From positions 21,719,089 through 21,783,088 of the forward strand of contig OZ020488.1 of NCBI GenBank assembly GCA_963971405.1: a stretch of 64,000 nucleotides of DNA. Direction: 5' to 3'. The notes beneath the pieces were generated by a model. The model was not told the DNA's origin. It saw only the letters and a list, made by a program, of their open reading frames with translations, and made no database searches. The first letter of the stretch is position 1. Every line of letters begins with the position of its first letter. The position numbers and the translations under genes are program-made. Shown here piece after piece: positions 24,560 through 34,945 of the stretch. Source of the stretch: Psococerastis gibbosa. Its lineage: Eukaryota; Arthropoda; Insecta; Psocodea; Psocidae.

Positions 24560-24960
24560 TGTCGCTGATTTTTTCCTCATAATTAAGGACCGTGAGAGCT
24601 AAGACCCACCAGTTGAAATGCTCTGTAACGAAAATAACCGATAATCTCTAAGTTTGGTTTGATAACATGCCAACATGGGCATGGCTCTATGAAAGTATAC
24701 TAGAAGACAGCTAGCCGCACCCTCTGACCGATAATGACATCGTCTCGGGACCTACCCTCTGCACCAGCATACAGACCTCACCCAACGACCAGATTTAATC
24801 ACATATTGCAACACACTGGGTAGGTAGCTCCCTAAAACAATGTAAGTACACCCTTCCTCAGACGCGATATTATCAGTGCAATGAAGAAAATTCCGGGAAA
24901 GCGGTGCAACGGCCGAATGGATGCACACAATACGGTGGTTACGAATAATAAATTAGGACG
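24560..24960. promoter_or_regulatory. Candidate non-coding regulatory segment upstream of SOWAH
   Basis: A stretch of balanced composition without visible repeats or coding frame, lying 7.7 kb upstream of exon 1. It carries a number of short non-repetitive motifs such as gatgcacacaatacggtgg. The call rests on composition and position only. Confidence 0.2.
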
Positions 24961-25301
24961 GGAAGTGCATCCCGGGCGATTGCATCGTATGCAGTTATAT
25001 TAAAATTGCATTTAAAGCGGACGTGGGCGATGGGGTTAGGGGTTTGCGATGGCCCCCCTGATATATTGCAACCCCTCCTCCTCGACCATTCATCAAGCTG
25101 CAGTCCCACCTCTCTCTCCCAATTGATTTTTGGGGTTAGGTGCTTTTCCGGGGAGGCTACTAATTTATAGACCCCGTTCGTTTTTGTGTCAGTTTTGTTC
25201 AATTGGCTGCAATTTGGTTTTGCGGGGAAGGTATGAATGGTGTGGATTATATGATGAGTGGGATTCTCCTTGGCGGTTGCGGCTTATTTTGTGGACATGG
25301 C

Positions 25302-25345
25302 CAGGCCCGTACCCAGGATTTAATTTGGGGGGGGGGCAAGAACAA
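25302..25345 (+). repeat. Single end of a CCCGTAGCCAGG element
   Basis: caggcccgtacccaggattt followed by a G-run matches the left end of the family D group. No matching right end was found nearby. Confidence 0.5.
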
Positions 25346-26048
25346 TTTTTTTTATAAATGGTAGGTACCGGTACATCCGTAGTGATTTTAGTATAGTTTT
25401 AACTGAAACTGTTACACTATTTATTATTTTTTTGTATCAAATTTAGGGTACATGCTGGCTGCCTGAAGCAATTGATGAATAGCTTAAATATATTTGAATT
25501 AGAAACAGCAGAGCATATTTTAAGAAATTTTCACTGGGTGGCACAAATTGAAATCCTATTCTATATAGTGTAAATTTCGCTTGTATCCACCCCCCCCCCC
25601 CCCCTTCCATAGATTAGTTGACGTTAGGTCTTTTATCCTGTTTACTACTGCCACGGCTTCTTCGGTCTCGTTAAAAACAAAATTGGCGCCATAATATACG
25701 ACAGACAACGTAACTTTTGACTATTTTTTATTATCTCTAATTTCTAGTTTTTGTTAGTCTTGGAATTTGAAATTTGTGCCCAATTTGTGTGAGGCAATAT
25801 GCCAAAAAGTAGGGGGCAAAATCACCTCACTGGAGGGCGCACGCTTCCTTAAAATATGCTCTGAGATACAGTATGTTAATTTAATAAATGAAAATGTTAT
25901 TCGTATTGTATATTGATGTTGTAGCTTTTTTATGTTGATCCGGTGTTTAATATATATATAATACTGTAGTTAAATTCTCTATAATTTTTTTCCTAGGTAG
26001 CCACTGCGGTCTCAATCTTTTACCCTACGCCAATGGTTTCCAACCATC
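25346..26048. other. No gene seen
   Basis: AT-rich DNA with a 16-base C-run near 25590. At 26029 ccaatggtttccaacc could be the start of another cagtggttctcaa-type hAT element into which the following family B copy inserted, but its other end was not found. Confidence 0.35.
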
Positions 26049-26279
26049 CAGTGCCGGATTAACCCCTGTGAGGGCCGTGAGTGCAAACTCTGTCTACTAA
26101 CATTGCAGAAAAAAAACGCGTTTAATTTCCCGCTTCAAAACTTTGTTTGGAAATAGTTTTCGAACTTTTTTTTCTTTTTAATCTCGCGTTTGTGCTGGGG
26201 GCCGGAATGTTAGGTATTTTTTTTTGGGGGGGGGGCCTTGGGCCTGTGCCCCAAGTGCCCATGGGTTAGTCCGGCACTG
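26049..26279 (+). mobile_element. hAT-like MITE, family B, 8-bp TSD (7/8)
   Basis: Same TIRs and interior as 11452-11712. The flanks caaccatc and caactatc match at 7 of 8 bases, the clearest evidence that family B makes 8-bp duplications. Confidence 0.9.
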
Positions 26280-26499
26280 CAACTATCAAGCCATGTCCTT
26301 AGTCCTTCTTTCCGGCTTTTCCCTGTTTTCACCTATTGTCTATTGTAGCCAATTTTGACCAAACGTTGTGTTCTAAATTAAATTTCTCTTCAATTTCTCC
26401 TTCACTGGGAATCCTTACGTCACAAAATCTCTTTCTGCAAGTGATCAACGTATTCTGAACTACATATGTACGGGACCCCCGAAACAACCGAACCAAAAT

Positions 26500-26566
26500 T
26501 AGAAAGAAAGAAAATTGTCTTTATTATCTATATAGGCGAATTTCGAGCCTTTCGGCCCACTCTTAC
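26500..26566 (-). repeat. Dispersed repeat, inverse copy at 58640-58710
   Basis: gcgaatttcgagcctttcgg is the inverse of ccgaaagactcgaaattcgt at 58660, and both are flanked on the equivalent side by cttt/aaag-rich sequence. It looks like the 3' tail of a non-LTR or SINE-type retroelement. Confidence 0.5.
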
Positions 26567-27611
26567 AATATAAACCTATCCAAAATTATGTCTTTATAAT
26601 TCGCAAAAAAGAAGAATGTTTTTATTGCCAAGAGCAAAAGACCGAAACCTTTAAGTGAAGGTTAGCTTGTTGAAAATAAGTTTTCAATTTATTTTAATTA
26701 ATTTTCCGTAGGGGCGTTCAGTAGACCGCTTCAGGACTCGCATTGTGTATCCAAAAACCTATTATTTCGGGACAATTTTTTATGAATCAGTCCTCATCTA
26801 TAAAATCTAATTTTTTTTTTAAAAACCTTAGTAATTTGCATATCCTTATCTAGGTACACTAACGTACTTCATTTGCAATCTAAAAATTTAGACGCACCGG
26901 TTAGAGCAGCCCCATTTTCAATCCTTCATAGGGGCACCAAATTTATTGTTTGGCCACTATCACGCTTTGAATGTGCATACTCCACAGCTGTCTCAAATGC
27001 CTGAGCACATTTAGCCTACACTTGAATAAACTCATGCTGCTATGCTACAGTAGGCCTATGGCATGGGCATTGTTCAATTACGTTTTCAATTAAGTTAAGA
27101 AGGTTTTGTCAATTGATTCCACCTCCTATAATAATATCAACTAAATTGCCTACTACTACCATTTGACTTGTGACTGAGCAAGCTACCTTATGACAAAATG
27201 TCATAGGTGGTTAGGTACCAACTCAATGCAAGTGTAATTGAATGAAACTGAGAAATCCGGGCGAATAGGTCCTGGTCAATTTGAAAGTTAAGTTCCACAC
27301 TTATATACCATTATATTTAGTATGTACTGTATGCTTAATTTAGGTAAATTTATGAGTGCTAAATATTGCTTACTGCAATAGGGAGTATAGCAAATAAACA
27401 CAGTTTTGTGGGAAAATCTGAAAAGTCAGTCACATTGAAATAGAAATTAAAAATTAAAATAAAATATAAATATAATTTAGTATACCTATTATACTCCATA
27501 CATAGTTTACGCTCAATTATTTAATTTCAAACGATATGTCAGTCGAGTTCCAGTTTACCTGCCTTTTCCCACAGTTACCCCACCATCATTGAATATATAA
27601 CACTGTGTGTT
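26567..27611. other. No gene seen
   Basis: AT-rich DNA without supported exon, RNA gene or recognised repeat. Confidence 0.45.
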
Positions 27612-27720
27612 CAACCCCCCTCCCCCCCCCCGAAATAAAATGGCTTGGCACTAGATAGAATCGGAGTTTGAGAGGAAAAATAAAAACAACCATGTAGTAT
27701 CCAAGTGATATTTCTGAAAA
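27612..27720 (+). repeat. Fragment of MITE family D
   Basis: A C-run followed by cgaaataaaatggcttgg, ctagatagaatcgg and gagaggaaaaataaaa matches the cores at 29257-29413 and 30215-30403. Both TIRs are absent. Confidence 0.75.
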
Positions 27721-28222
27721 AAAAATGCGATTAACCTTTTTTTGAGGACTTGCAAAAAACCACTAACTATTGTTTATCGTACATGAAGCCTACACTATAC
27801 TACTAGTATAATATGGCCAAAATGTAGGGTAAATCTCATTGATATTCAAAGGGCGATGAGGTGAACCTAATCTTGACCAGTACCAGATCCTAGTTTTTTT
27901 TTCAATCATAACCAGTTTGGCAATATTTGGTTAAAGTGTAAAACTGCATTCGAGTATCGTAATTGCACTAATTCCACTGCTAAATTTGACATTTATTTTG
28001 CACCAAAAGCCCACATTAAGGCTAATTTTGAAAGTAGGTAATAAGTAGCCATTAGATCCTAAACGTCTTATTTAGCACCTGCACTGCGCTACACAGCGGT
28101 TTTCATCCAAATATTAGTTTGACTTACAATATACTTATCAACTGGCATCATGTAGGGTTCAAGTGGGAATATGATTCTGAATCTGCCACACTGCCAAACA
28201 GCTTCAAATTACTCTGCTCTGC
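27721..28222. other. No gene seen
   Basis: AT-rich DNA with no supported feature. Confidence 0.45.
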
Positions 28223-28360
28223 GGGCCGTTTAGTATTAACTTGTTCCTGGGATTATAAATGTAAATAAAATAATTTTGAATAGCACTTTCCATTGTACAA
28301 TTATCATGTTTACATTTTTAATCCCAGGCCATGATTACAGAAAACCGTTATAGTAGCCCC
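28223..28360. mobile_element. Palindromic MITE, family E
   Basis: ttcctgggattataaatgta pairs with tttacatttttaatcccagg. The core gaatagcactttccattg is the inverse of that in the copy at 4904-5047. It ends directly before a family A insertion. Confidence 0.75.
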
Positions 28361-28365
28361 CTGGT

Positions 28366-28552
28366 CAAGGACGGATACAGAGGGGGGGGGGTAGGGGAGG
28401 TAGCTGCCCCCCCCCCCCCGCAAAATTTGGTATATCTAGTGTAAATTAATTAATTAATTTATTACGCTCTAATTTAATCGATCCTACATATGTTTTTCCT
28501 ATTTTGACCCACAACTACCCCCCCCCCCAAATATGGGCTGGATCCGTCCCTG
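28366..28552 (-). mobile_element. hAT-like MITE, family A, 8-bp TSD (7/8)
   Basis: Begins caaggacggatacag and ends ctggatccgtccctg. The flanks cccctggt and ccactggt match at 7 of 8 bases. Internal G-run and C-runs and attttgacccacaacta identify family A in inverse orientation. Confidence 0.9.
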
Positions 28553-29256
28553 CCACTGGTCCATTCAACTTTTTCCAGATAGCTTACAAAGCTTTATTAA
28601 TTTTGCATATTTTTTGTAAAAGGGAGGCTGAGCCTGTTCATTAAGCTTCCCATCCAATAGTAGAAAACTTGTAATGTATTAAATAACCATTTTTAATGCT
28701 GACGAAAAATCTTTGTGACCATACAAACTTCTCATTTAGACGTTTCTTGAGCTAATTAGCTCAAACCAAACTCATAATGTGTCTAGTAAATCAGGACAAA
28801 TCGTTTCCAGGCGGTAATATTTGAATAAATGCTGTAGCTTTACTGTGGAGTGCGCTAAAGATATAAGACATTTTCATAATATAATATAGAATTTCTTTTA
28901 ACCGCGCATAAATAAAGTAAAAAACCTACCTACGTTATTTTTATTTTATTTTATTTTTTTACAATTGCTTATCACAGCTATTTTTTACTCCTAGATTTCT
29001 TATCTAAGTTCTCTTTAGTTCCAGCAATCACACTCCGTTAATTAATGTTATTATACAGTCGACATTTAAAATTAATTTATTAGTATATACAGATGATGTC
29101 TACAGGTGCGTTATAATTTTTATGACTCTAATCCAGTAGGTAGCAGCTTTGTTTCTGTGGGACTACCGTACCGTACATAAAAATGCATTTTGCAATGAAT
29201 TAGTTGAGACCTTTGAGCAAAATTTATTTCAGCATCGAATAAAATAATATAAAATA
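28553..29256. other. No gene seen
   Basis: AT-rich DNA. A short TTTTA-type tandem lies near 28945-28970. Confidence 0.45.
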
Positions 29257-29413
29257 CCAGGGGGGGGGGTTCATGAGGGTTCAAACTCCCCGAAATGAAA
29301 TGGCTTGATACTAGATAGAATTTTGAGAGGAAAAATAAAAACTATTATGTAATATCCAATGAAATTTCCGAATCCCCCCCCCCCCCGAAAAAAAAATCCT
29401 GGCTTCAGCCTTG
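29257..29413 (+). mobile_element. MITE family D copy with eroded left TIR
   Basis: Core cgaaatgaaatggcttgata, ctagatagaattttgaga and atgtaatatccaatgaaa is nearly identical to 30215-30403. The right end is atcctggcttcagccttg. The left TIR is reduced to accagggg. Confidence 0.8.
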
Positions 29414-30064
29414 ATTACATACAGTACTAAATGCCTGTTTAAATTCCCAAAAATTTCCCTTACAACTTAAAGGATTAATAATAATGAATAATAATAAAGG
29501 AATTAATTACTAATAATCTTGTGCAATCTCATGACAAAATTTAATATACTATGGCTTTCGGACAATTGGCAGCATAGGCATTGATGATTTTGAGTGAAAA
29601 ATACTGGAACATCCTTTAGTTAAGCCGACGGCAATGAGATTGGGTATTATCTTGATATCGGGATATCGCATCGTAAAAAAACAGTTAAGGTAACTTAATT
29701 AGATATATTATAAATACACATCCCTATCGCATCCCTTATCTGTAATTATCTAAAAAGCATCCTCTTTAATATCTTGAACAATTTACCCCAAAAGTATGTT
29801 GAAGATAAAAAGGAAAACTGTGTTTAGAATGGTTTGATAAAGCAATCAGCTTTTTATTATGAGAGCCTGATAAACAATGTTTAATAACAGCCCTCTTGAA
29901 TCTACCTACACATGAATAGGCCGCAAAACAGTATACGTGTAATGCTTATAGGCTGTACTACTACTAGTATATTATAGATATATAAATAAATAAATAATCA
30001 TTTATTTGCCAACAGACCTAAAATTCCAATAAAATGCAAATCTTGGGGGGGGGGAAGTTGGTAC
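29414..30064. other. No gene seen
   Basis: AT-rich DNA with TAAA-type low-complexity sequence at about 29975-30000. No exon recognised. Confidence 0.45.
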
Positions 30065-30573
30065 ATGAAAAAAAAAACGGTATATTGCACGATATTGGTG
30101 GATAGGATAGCCGTGTTTTCTCTACCGATGAAAATTAGGTACCCATTAGGGTTGAGAGGACAATGTTTCCTATCATGCCGGGTCTATACAATATTTGTAA
30201 AGGTTGTCAGAGACCAAGGCCGCAGCCAAGGGGGGTTTCATGGGGGTTCAACCCCCCCCCCCCCCCACCCACCCCCCAAATGAAATGGCTTGATACTAGA
30301 TAGAATCGGATTTTGAGAGGAAAAATAAAAGCCACTATGTAATATCCAATGAAATTTCTAACCCCCCCCCCCCAAAAAAAAAAAAATCCTGGCTACGGTC
30401 TTGTCAGAGACACTACGGTAGAAGTAGACCTATGTCCTGAAGGTCTATGCGTTCGATGGGGCCGTTGGCGAGACAATGTCCAATACGTCCATGGAAAGAA
30501 GTTCAATAATAAAAAAATACCCTTACAACCAAAGAAGTTCAAAGAACTACAAGCCCTTTGTTTGCCTGTTTGA
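30065..30573 (+). pseudogene. Possible protein-coding fragment split by a family D MITE
   Basis: An open frame from 30065 runs into the MITE at 30215. A second frame continues after the MITE and its target duplication (from 30412) and stops at 30571-30573. The two parts are in the same phase: taking away the MITE and one TSD leaves a continuous frame of 103 codons. The second part looks protein-like (for example CPEGLCVRWGRW, then a basic stretch ending in KELQALCLPV). I do not recognise the family. It may be a fragment of an older transposon protein or chance. The start is just the first ATG after a stop and is not supported by context. Confidence 0.3.
30215..30403 (+). mobile_element. hAT-like MITE, family D reference copy, perfect 8-bp TSD
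   Basis: Ends caaggccgcagccaag and cctggctacggtcttg are inverted repeats. TCAGAGAC is present on both sides (30207-30214 and 30404-30411). It contains two C-runs and the family D core. The perfect duplication suggests a relatively young insertion. Confidence 0.92.
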
Positions 30574-30589
30574 CTGTTGGAGAGCATAG

Positions 30590-31008
30590 GCTATCCTACC
30601 TATACGGACGTGACACCCACACTTTACCACGGAGCTGGGGGACATGCGGAAGCTTGTAGTAATTTACTTGGGTACATGTTAATTCGATTAATTCTATGCG
30701 GAGGAAGCTCTTAAGACGGTTGAGCCACCTGTGTTAAGATACCCGCTGCGACGCAGCTAAGTACCCTTTAAATGCTGCCCCTATTTCCTTAGTAGCCTAC
30801 AGGTTGTCCAGGTGGGCTAACTCCGTTACACGGGACAATAGGCAATAGGCACAATTACCGGAATTTATAGAATTTACTATGGTTTGATGATGATGTGACA
30901 TAGGGTCGTAGGTAGCCGGAATTTATTCGGGGGGGGGGGGGGGGTGTCCAACTGACGTCACCAGAGATGAGGTAACCTCAATGTATTAAAACTCCATTCT
31001 AACAAGTG
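30590..31008. other. No gene seen; G-run element fragment at its end
   Basis: At 30904-30990 ggtagccggaatttattcgg, a G-run of about 17 and tgtccaactgacgtca resemble a piece of the 0.87-kb repeat (compare 44735-44800). The rest is unremarkable. Confidence 0.4.
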
Positions 31009-31194
31009 CAGGGACGGATACAGGGGGGGGGGGAGGGGGGGGAGGGGGGGGAGCTGCTACCCCAAAATTTAGTAAATCTATTGTGAGTTAATTTATTATA
31101 CGCTCTGATTTAATCGATCCTACATGTTTTTCTTATTTTGACCCACAACTACCCCCCCCCCCCCCCAAATGTTTTTTGGCAGGATCCGTCCCTG
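31009..31194 (-). mobile_element. hAT-like MITE, family A, with very long G blocks
   Basis: Begins cagggacggatacag and ends ggatccgtccctg. The flanks aacaagtg and atcatgtg match at 6 of 8 bases. Just inside the left end four G-runs are separated by single A bases (31021-31053), the most G-dense segment of the window and a strong candidate for a G-quadruplex. Confidence 0.88.
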
Positions 31195-31939
31195 ATCATG
31201 TGTTCACAGCAAAAAAAATACTTCGGGGGGGGGGGGGGTAGCACGGGTTATGCGCGGTATTAGGCGTACCTTGGTCGGTGTTCCCAATTTAGACAATATG
31301 AACATTTTCTGAATAAATTATAGCTAATGCTTTGATATTTAATTTCTACAGTTACAGTTTTTTAAAAAGATTTTACTTTGAATAAAGAACAGGCTCCGCC
31401 ACATTGCAAAGTTCTATATTGTTGAACTAGGGGGCTGAGAATATTTGGAGGGGGTTAGTAAAAGTTGGTTAATTAGTCGGGAGGGATGTAGGATGTATTT
31501 ATCGCCGGGAGAGAAATTGGCTGCCGGGCATACCGCTACATCCTCCATTTCCGTTGAACAAGCTCAAAATTTCCATGTATTATACTTTGCTGTTTGCTTT
31601 CAAATTTTATAACTTTGTCTAGAATATTGTATATGTTGCCTTCCCCTATGCAAATTCAGAGAACTACCCTTTATGGCTTGCTCTGTAAATGAAGTTTCTA
31701 CAGTTCCTTTTCCAGGTTTCCATCGTCGACCGTTTTCCTTTTTTAATTACAACCATCCATCAATGGTCTGCGGGCCTTTGTCTATGGTATGGCTACAGAT
31801 CCATTTTATGAGGTCTAGTAGAAGCATAAGCGGATTTGCAAGTGTTATTTATTATTGGTAAAAGTTAATGGCAATGGTGTCATACATTTTTAAGTTAGGG
31901 AAAACTTGAAGTTCAAGTAGAAGTTTTAAACAAGTATAT
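31195..31939. other. No gene seen
   Basis: A G-run at 31226-31238 in isolated context; otherwise AT-rich. The open frame at 31673-31861 has no recognised domain. Confidence 0.4.
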
Positions 31940-31940
31940 T

Positions 31941-32000
31941 GTGGTCGAGTGGTTAGAGAGCTTGCATTTAAATCGGGAGAACGGTAGTTTGAATCCTCAA
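31941..32000 (+). repeat. tRNA-like fragment
   Basis: gtggtcgagtggttagagag resembles a tRNA A box/D arm and gtagtttgaatcctcaa a T arm with a B box. No closing acceptor stem and no clear anticodon loop geometry could be established, so this is more likely a SINE head or tRNA relic than a functional tRNA. Confidence 0.4.
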
Positions 32001-32529
32001 GGGGATCGGATTTACTCAATAATGTAGAGTAGAGTACAAGAGCATGAATATACAGGGAGCTATAAGGACTATTAGTCTTTTACTCAATATGCAAAATCAT
32101 AGTACCTAAATACAAAAATGTGTGTGTCATCGAGCATTTATTCTACCACCCATTTCTTAGTAGTTGTGACTTTCAGCCTTCAGGGTACCCAACTTGGTAA
32201 AATTTTAAAATGTTATTTATTTTAATAATATCATAATAATTCCTATGCACAATTGTCCCCTCGGGCGTTCATTCGTAGTAATTAGGTACAGTAAGATCAA
32301 AATACTGGGACCATTTTATTTATATATATATAATTTAAAAAAAGACTGAACCACGCAATTACAATAGTAGGCCTAATTAATTTAATAGGCAATAAATTAT
32401 TTTTTTAGGTACATACTAATTAGTCGGATTTTTAAATTTAAGGTAATTCTATAATTTAAGCAAATTTGAGTAGCCAATTGAACCAAAGGAAGGGCAAAAC
32501 TATCAAACAATAAATGCTGCAAGTGAGGA
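32001..32529. other. No gene seen; AT-rich sequence before the SOWAH promoter
   Basis: AT-rich sequence with a TATATA tract at about 32318-32330. It contains no recognised repeat family and could include distal promoter sequence. Confidence 0.4.
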
Positions 32530-32646
32530 AGGAAGAAAAAAGTAGATTGAAACTTTTCGTGAAGTTTTGGGAATTATATTGGCGTCTCCCGCCAATAATG
32601 CAGCGTCAGGTTGGTGCACTTGGCGTGACGTCACCAGTAAAATAAC
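32530..32646 (+). promoter_or_regulatory. SOWAH proximal promoter and 5' UTR
   Basis: The GC content rises sharply here relative to the AT-rich flank. Visible elements in order are tctcccgcc (E2F-like), gccaat (a CCAAT box at 32591-32596) and a perfect CRE palindrome TGACGTCA at 32626-32633, 14 bp before the start codon. There is no convincing TATA box at a fixed distance. The transcription start is not visible, and the CRE may lie in the promoter or the 5' UTR. A CCAAT plus CRE arrangement is typical of broadly expressed, TATA-less animal promoters; that is inference. Confidence 0.55.
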
Positions 32647-32773
32647 ATGGCGGGGCCAACGGAGCTCTCTTTTGATGCTGTGCGTGAATTTTTAATTAAT
32701 AACAACGGAGTAGTGAGTAATCATGACTTGGTTAAACATTTTAAGAAGTTTTTAACAAACCCTGAAACCCGAG
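32647..32773 (+). CDS. sowah: Sosondowah (SOWAH) homologue, exon 1 (residues 1-42, plus first base of codon 43)
   Basis: Encodes the first half of the N-terminal SOWAH domain, a winged-helix-like module of about 80 residues at the start of all SOWAH ankyrin proteins. Residues include FDAVREFLINNNG (9-21), SNHDLVKHFKKFL (24-36) and NPETR, the pattern expected of this family. The start is firm: an in-frame TAA lies at 32638-32640, and the next ATG (acATGGCGGGG) opens the homology. The exon ends in codon 43 (phase 1) at gag|gtaagg, a good donor. SOWAH proteins are poorly understood; vertebrates have several paralogues (SOWAHA-D) and Drosophila one, sosondowah. Family assignment is recognition of sequence pattern, not a database search. 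Confidence 0.88.
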
Positions 32774-34001
32774 GTAAGGTTTTTCCCTCTGTTGACTTTG
32801 AAATTCCTTAAATTAATCATGTAAACATCGGCCGTAATCATTGTTTATAAGCTGTTCTGTTTGTATTTTAGGCGTTTTGCGTCAAATTTTTATCAGTAGT
32901 GAGACAATGAATAATAAAGTAAGACGTTTTTATCTAAATTTGGAGCTTGGTAGTCTTTGGAACCCACTTTGATACCTAATTAACTTAGAACTTGGCTCTT
33001 GGTTGCAGTTCTCAAGTCTCAGGTGCCATGGTCAGTGAGTCATGTCGGGGTCTAGTCTGTTTTAATGTGTAGACTATATTCTTATCTATTGCTTATAGCT
33101 GACTTAAAACATAAAGATGACGTCATAAGTTCATTGATTTATTCAAATGTACAGAAGAGTTATGACCTTTTTTATGGATATTAAACTCCTAGCTGAAGAG
33201 GGACTAAGAGGCTATAATGTAGATATCAGTTTGTGCCCCAGATTTCTGATTTCTTGCCCCTGTTTACATAGTTGTGGTTGACCCAAGCAGTCATGTATAT
33301 TCTTTGGGAAACTTGAGTTGCCAAGAGGCAACACCTTGTTTTTGAATAGCTAGGCGGACTAAAATGGCTAACATACTGTAATTTACGGTATTAATATTTC
33401 AAAGCCAGTAATGTAACTCAATGCTTATTACTTCTATATTATTATCAATTCATTTAGCTCCGATTGGTAATATTACCAAGTGGGCACTCAAAAGAAATAT
33501 TTATAAAGTATTGTAGCAACCATTTTTATTAATTAGATATGATGGTTAACAAGACGAAAATAAATGAGCACAGTAGCACGTGAGCCAAGGCCAAGTTCCC
33601 TTATGACCCCTAACATCATCCGAGACTAAACAAACTGCAATCGAGTGGTTAAAATGGGCTATTGAAGCCTTGTTTATTACAATTTTATTTACGTCCCTCT
33701 AAAGGTAAAATACCCAAAAGGAGATTCTGGTAGAGCCGATTTAGCCGTAACTACACAATTATACGCCCGTACTGAACCCACTGGGCAAAACAATAATTTA
33801 CCTCACAGTTAAATTTATTCCTACCATTGGTCCTCCGATTCAATGCAGATAAGTTTGCTTTCAGGGCAAAGGCGAATTCTTCTGAATTTCCTATGGGTCC
33901 GCTCTGCGACATTATTTTAACTTTAGAAAGTGGCTTAAGCTTCCAGAGTATTTCTATACTGTATGTTAGTGTATGTACGTAAATAACAATTTTCCTTTCA
34001 G
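32774..34001 (+). other. SOWAH intron 1
   Basis: A 1.2-kb intron with donor gtaagg and acceptor tttcctttcag at 33991-34001. It has unusually few recognised mobile elements for this window. No further exon or RNA gene was recognised in it. Confidence 0.8.
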
Positions 34002-34564
34002 ATGATGCGCGTCATCGTTTTAAAGAAATAGTGAATGAAGTAGCTGTGATTAAAAAAGAAGATAATGAAAAATTCTTAGTGCTTCGGAAGCGGTTTCGCC
34101 CCCAGGATTTCAACAGTGATTTTTCGAGCCCAGGACTATCCCCATCGCCATCTGCTTCCGAAATGGGTTCACGAATGTTTTTCAACTCTTCCCTTCCTAG
34201 TTCCGGTTCTCAGAGTCCTAGACTTCCTCCTCCCTACCGGCCTCCGCCCCCAGCGGTATCTCCAACATCGCCCGTGACACCCCCAATTTCCCGTCCTGAG
34301 CTGTTGTCACTTATGCAGGATCCGGAGTCTCCCCCTGTCCCACCCCGTCGCCGGAGCAGTGCTGACCGCGTGGTAAAGCCGGAAGCAATGGAAGAACGTT
34401 TCTCGTCCCCTTCGAGACCGTCGCCTATTGTTGGTGAAGTTGCTGACGTCATTGAAGCGGAATTGGAGCAAAAGATATCAGTGAAGGAGAGGATGCAAAA
34501 GTTTAACCGAATGGCTGACGATGCTAAGATGCCATCTCAATCCCATAGACGTCGACTTGACAAA
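34002..34564 (+). CDS. sowah: SOWAH homologue, exon 2 (residues 43-230): end of SOWAH domain and Pro/Ser-rich linker
   Basis: Completes the SOWAH domain (ARHRFKEIVNEVAVIKKE and KFLVLRKRF, about residues 45-79) and then encodes a long disordered linker. Visible in it are a PPPY motif (residues 118-121, a WW-domain ligand pattern), a Pro-rich run, PPVPPRRR (residues 153-160, a class II SH3-ligand pattern) followed by SS (a basophilic kinase site pattern), and near the end SVKERMQKFNRMADDA (a conserved-looking helical segment). Codon 43 joins in phase with exon 1 to give Asp-Asp. The exon ends in phase 0 at cttgacaaa|gtaagt. Base composition is clearly less AT-rich than the introns. Function of the linker as an adaptor is inference from the motifs. 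Confidence 0.9.
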
Positions 34565-34769
34565 GTAAGTTATTTAATTTATCTTGTACTTGAGCTCGTG
34601 AGTAACCACTGTAAGCAGTATTACACAGTGCAGTAATTTGCATTGTCTTGGAGTATATTGTTCGTATTCAGCATATACGCTGTTGCTGTGTTTTTCCACT
34701 TTTAAAATAGTTAATTGACTGTTTTGGCATTAGTTTACGTACCGATGACTCGTATCTATACTGGGTGAA

Positions 34770-34945
34770 GTCATGCTGTCGCCTGATATATATATTGGGG
34801 CAATAGTAACCTTGTCTCAGCTTCTCCATTACAGCTTGTAGCCGGTGTACATTGTTGACATCGAGGACGTTTGCCAATCATTAAAAGTTCTTACGGAAAC
34901 AATATAAATGCTTTGGGCATGTAAAGCAAGCGGTCCCGGGAGTCG
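34770..34945 (-). repeat. Diverged SINE fragments
   Basis: ttctccattacagcttgtag, ttgacatcgaggacg and aagttcttacggaaa resemble 37390-37475, and gtaaagcaagcggtcccggg resembles the inverse of the body of the same SINE. It appears rearranged and old. Confidence 0.5.

Noticed and set aside
34234-34452. 72-codon frame on the - strand over exon 2
   Set aside because: Antisense shadow of the SOWAH Pro/Ser linker.
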